NCBI GenBank assembly: GCA_002427995.1
Contig: DIZV01000172.1
Span: 1 to 7,702, forward strand
DNA length: 7,702 bases
Direction of reading: 5' to 3'
Origin: Chloroflexi bacterium UBA6019
GTDB taxonomy: Bacteria > Chloroflexota > Dormibacteria > Dormibacterales > Dormibacteraceae
Shown here: positions 5,268 through 7,702 of the stretch, in pieces
Layout: each line of letters opens with the position of its first letter
How positions within the stretch are numbered: the first letter of the stretch is position 1
Program-made: the position numbers and the translations under genes
The notes under the pieces: generated by a model
What the model saw: only the letters and a program-made list of their open reading frames with translations
Told to the model about the DNA's origin: nothing
Databases searched by the model: none

Positions 5268-5271
<4 letters not shown>
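4921..5271 (+). CDS. ArsR-family winged-helix transcriptional regulator
   Basis: A 116-residue DNA-binding protein. The ArsR-type core runs from FFTALANVTRLRIVERLL (19-36) through the helix-turn-helix TVNELALALRMSQPRISWHLRML (42-64) to the wing GGVVTTRRDGRLTYCSVD (67-84), ending in a C-terminal helix. It has a single cysteine (Cys81, in the wing) and lacks the ELCVCDL-type metal site, so it is probably not a metal sensor. The effector is unknown; inositol, inositol phosphate or glucose-6-phosphate would fit the context. ATG 4921 is the longest start; ATG 4939 (Met7) is possible and would put the second palindrome in the leader. Its TGA overlaps the ATG of the inositol phosphate synthase (ATGA), so the two are translationally coupled. 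Tandem palindromes at its start point to autorepression. Confidence 0.92.
4924..4941. promoter_or_regulatory. second operator palindrome (O2) over the regulator start
   Basis: CATAAAGAACTGCTTATG has the same 18-bp frame as the upstream copy, with outer arms CATAA and TTATG and a less symmetric centre. It lies within codons 2-7 of the regulator if ATG 4921 is used, or directly before the second in-frame ATG at 4939. A third, offset inverted repeat, TTTATGC-N6-GCATAAA (4910-4929), joins the inner arms of the two sites. Centre-to-centre distance is 26 bp, about two and a half helical turns. Confidence 0.55.
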
Positions 5272-6410
<1,139 letters not shown>

Positions 6411-6420
6411 GAGCGGGAGA

Positions 6421-7131
6421 ATGTTCACAACCCGCTTCCAGCAGTGGGTCCGGCGCCGGGCCCAGTCCCTGGCGGGCTGGCTCGGCGGGCTGCCGATCAC
6501 GCCCAACCAGGTGACCGTGACCGGGATGCTGGTGATCTTCGTCGCCGCCGGGCTGGTGGCAACCGGGCACCTGCTCCCCGGCGCCGTCGTTCTCGCCTTC
6601 GGCGCCGCCTTCGACATCCTCGACGGCGCCCTCGCCCGTGCCACCCGGCGGAGCCATCCCCTTGGCGCCTTCCTCGACTCGACCACCGACCGCTTTGCCG
6701 AGGCGGCCGTCTACATCGGGCTGGCCGCCTACTACGTTGGCCAGCCGAACCCGCGCCCGGCGGTCCTCGGGGTCCTCCTGGCGCTGGTCGGATCCTTCTC
6801 GGTCAGTTACGTGCGAGCCCGCGCCCAGAGCCTCGGTTTCAAGTGCGAAAGCGGGCTCTTCGCCCGCCCCGAGCGGATTGTCGCGACCATCGTGGGCCTC
6901 GTCTTCGGCGGCTTCGTCCTCTTCGCGGTGATCTGGGCGCTGGCGCTGCTGACCAATTTCACGGCCCTCCAGAGGATCCTTGAGGTCTGGCGCCAGGCGC
7001 CGGCGGAGCATCCGGCGGCGATCGACCCGGGCGCGGTGGCAGCGGTGTCCGCTGCGACCCCGGCCGAACCGGAGTCACCCGACCGGCGGCGGTCGGCGAA
7101 GCAGAAGCTCGCTCGGCAGCCGGAGCTGTAG
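6421..7131 (+). CDS. CDP-alcohol phosphotransferase, probable phosphatidylinositol phosphate synthase
   Basis: A 236-residue integral membrane enzyme. The complete CDP-alcohol phosphotransferase signature D-x2-D-G-x2-A-R-x8-G-x3-D-x3-D is present: Asp65, Asp68, Gly69, Ala72, Arg73, Gly82, Asp86, Asp90. About five or six hydrophobic segments follow the amphipathic N-terminus, with YVRARAQSLG and ARPERIV in the half that faces the alcohol substrate. Directly following ino1, it should transfer phosphatidate from CDP-diacylglycerol to inositol 1-phosphate, giving phosphatidylinositol phosphate, as the actinobacterial PIP synthase (mycobacterial PgsA1) does. By motif alone, phosphatidylglycerophosphate synthase is not excluded. 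ATG 6421 is chosen because GGAG-type sequence lies just before it and the ino1 stop is 10 bp upstream; the longer in-frame extension to 6325 lies inside ino1. The last ~45 residues are Ala/Pro/Glu-rich and end basic, probably disordered. Confidence 0.88.
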   Translation: MFTTRFQQWVRRRAQSLAGWLGGLPITPNQVTVTGMLVIFVAAGLVATGHLLPGAVVLAFGAAFDILDGALARATRRSHPLGAFLDSTTDRFAEAAVYIGLAAYYVGQPNPRPAVLGVLLALVGSFSVSYVRARAQSLGFKCESGLFARPERIVATIVGLVFGGFVLFAVIWALALLTNFTALQRILEVWRQAPAEHPAAIDPGAVAAVSAATPAEPESPDRRRSAKQKLARQPEL

Positions 7132-7153
7132 CCCGGCCGCGCCTCTTCTCTCG

Positions 7154-7184
7154 CTCCCGCTAGCCCCCCGAACGTACGCGGGAG
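7154..7184. terminator. possible bidirectional hairpin between convergent genes
   Basis: CTCCCGC (7154-7160) pairs perfectly with GCGGGAG (7178-7184) across a 17-nt loop. It lies 22 bp past the stop of the lipid synthase and overlaps the end of the convergent permease gene. There is no U-tract and the loop is long, so this is a weak candidate. Confidence 0.18.
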
Positions 7185-7702
7185 GGCAGCGCCCAGCGGC
7201 CCCGCAATGCCATGCCGAGCAGTTCGAAGGCCAGAGCGAGAAGCGCGATGGCCGCCGCCGGAGCCAGCACCGGGGTCCACTGCTCGCTGAGGATGTAGTC
7301 GCGGGCGGCCGCGAGCAGTGAGCCGAGCTCCGGTTGCGGCAGCAGGACGTCGTTGAACTTGAAGGGCGCGCCGAGAAAGAACTGCAGGTAGCCGAGCTCG
7401 CCGAGAAGAACCAGGACGGCGCTGGCCTGGAACGCCGTCTCGGTCACCAGCACCGGCCGGAGGTGGGGCACCACGTGCCGGAAGAAGGTGCGCAGCCGGC
7501 TGCTGCCGAGCGCCATGGCCGCCTCTGCATAGGGCTGCGTCAGCACCGCCTCCACCCGGTCGGCGGTCAGCTGGGCGACGTCCCGCCAGCCGACCATCGC
7601 CATCGCGATGACGAAGGCGCCGAACGTCGACCAGCCGCTCAGCGCTGTGATCAGGATGATCGCCAGCACCAGGTAGGGGAAGCCCGCCACCCAGCGGCCG
7701 GC
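7160..7702 (-). CDS. ABC transporter permease, DppC/OppC type (partial)
   Basis: The C-terminal 180 codons of a binding-protein-dependent transporter permease; the frame is open to the right edge, so the N-terminus is missing. The cytoplasmic EAA loop, which docks on the ATPase, is clear: PYAEAAMALGSSRLRTFFRH followed by VVPHLRP, coded around 7450-7535. Hydrophobic segments flank it, and the end has the LLAAARDYIL...W...PAAAIALLALAFELLGMALRG pattern of dipeptide/oligopeptide (DppC/OppC) and nickel permeases, where the protein pairs with a DppB-type partner. The substrate cannot be told from this piece. The gene converges on the inositol-lipid operon with 28 bp between stops. It is probably the last gene of its own operon, because the lipid operon lies just beyond its stop on the other strand. 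Confidence 0.88.
   Translation of the reverse strand, partial: AGRWVAGFPYLVLAIILITALSGWSTFGAFVIAMAMVGWRDVAQLTADRVEAVLTQPYAEAAMALGSSRLRTFFRHVVPHLRPVLVTETAFQASAVLVLLGELGYLQFFLGAPFKFNDVLLPQPELGSLLAAARDYILSEQWTPVLAPAAAIALLALAFELLGMALRGRWALPSRVRSGG

Overview
The window is GC-rich and almost gap-free. It uses many GTG and TTG starts and 4-nt stop/start overlaps. An actinobacterial-type inositol-1-phosphate synthase next to a phosphatidylinositol-phosphate-type synthase, plus DUF3618-like and Phage_holin_3_6-like membrane proteins, suggests an Actinomycetota genome. A deep branch such as Thermoleophilia is my best guess, but this is inference from gene content. I see no tRNA, rRNA, CRISPR array or insertion sequence.

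Left end (minus strand, 1-928): a class I SAM-dependent methyltransferase is followed, with a 4-nt overlap, by the start of a PolX/PHP-type protein whose helix-hairpin-helix N-terminus runs off the window. Only 13 bp separate the methyltransferase start from the divergent pterin operon.

Pterin operon (plus strand, 942-3602): four genes, each joined to the next by a GTGA overlap. They encode a 6-pyruvoyl-tetrahydropterin synthase (PTPS/QueD superfamily), GTP cyclohydrolase I, a GT4-type glycosyltransferase and a short-chain dehydrogenase. Read as a pathway, GTP goes to dihydroneopterin triphosphate, then 6-pyruvoyl-tetrahydropterin, then tetrahydrobiopterin, then a sugar conjugate. This is the most interesting candidate system here: a self-contained locus for a glycosylated reduced pterin, known in principle from cyanobacteria and green sulfur bacteria.

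Envelope cluster (minus strand, 4884 down to 3609): a four-helix membrane protein, a Phage_holin_3_6-like protein and a DUF3618-like protein, probably one transcript converging on the pterin operon.

Inositol-lipid operon (plus strand, 4921-7131): an ArsR-fold repressor, inositol-1-phosphate synthase, and a CDP-alcohol phosphotransferase that probably uses inositol phosphate. Together the two enzymes would take glucose-6-phosphate to phosphatidylinositol phosphate. The AT-rich divergent region before the regulator holds two 18-bp inverted repeats of the form CATAA-N8-TTATG. The second covers the regulator's own start codon, so it is a likely autoregulatory operator that may also control the divergent envelope genes.

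Right end (minus strand, 7160-7702): the C-terminal part of a DppC/OppC-type ABC transporter permease, open at the window edge.
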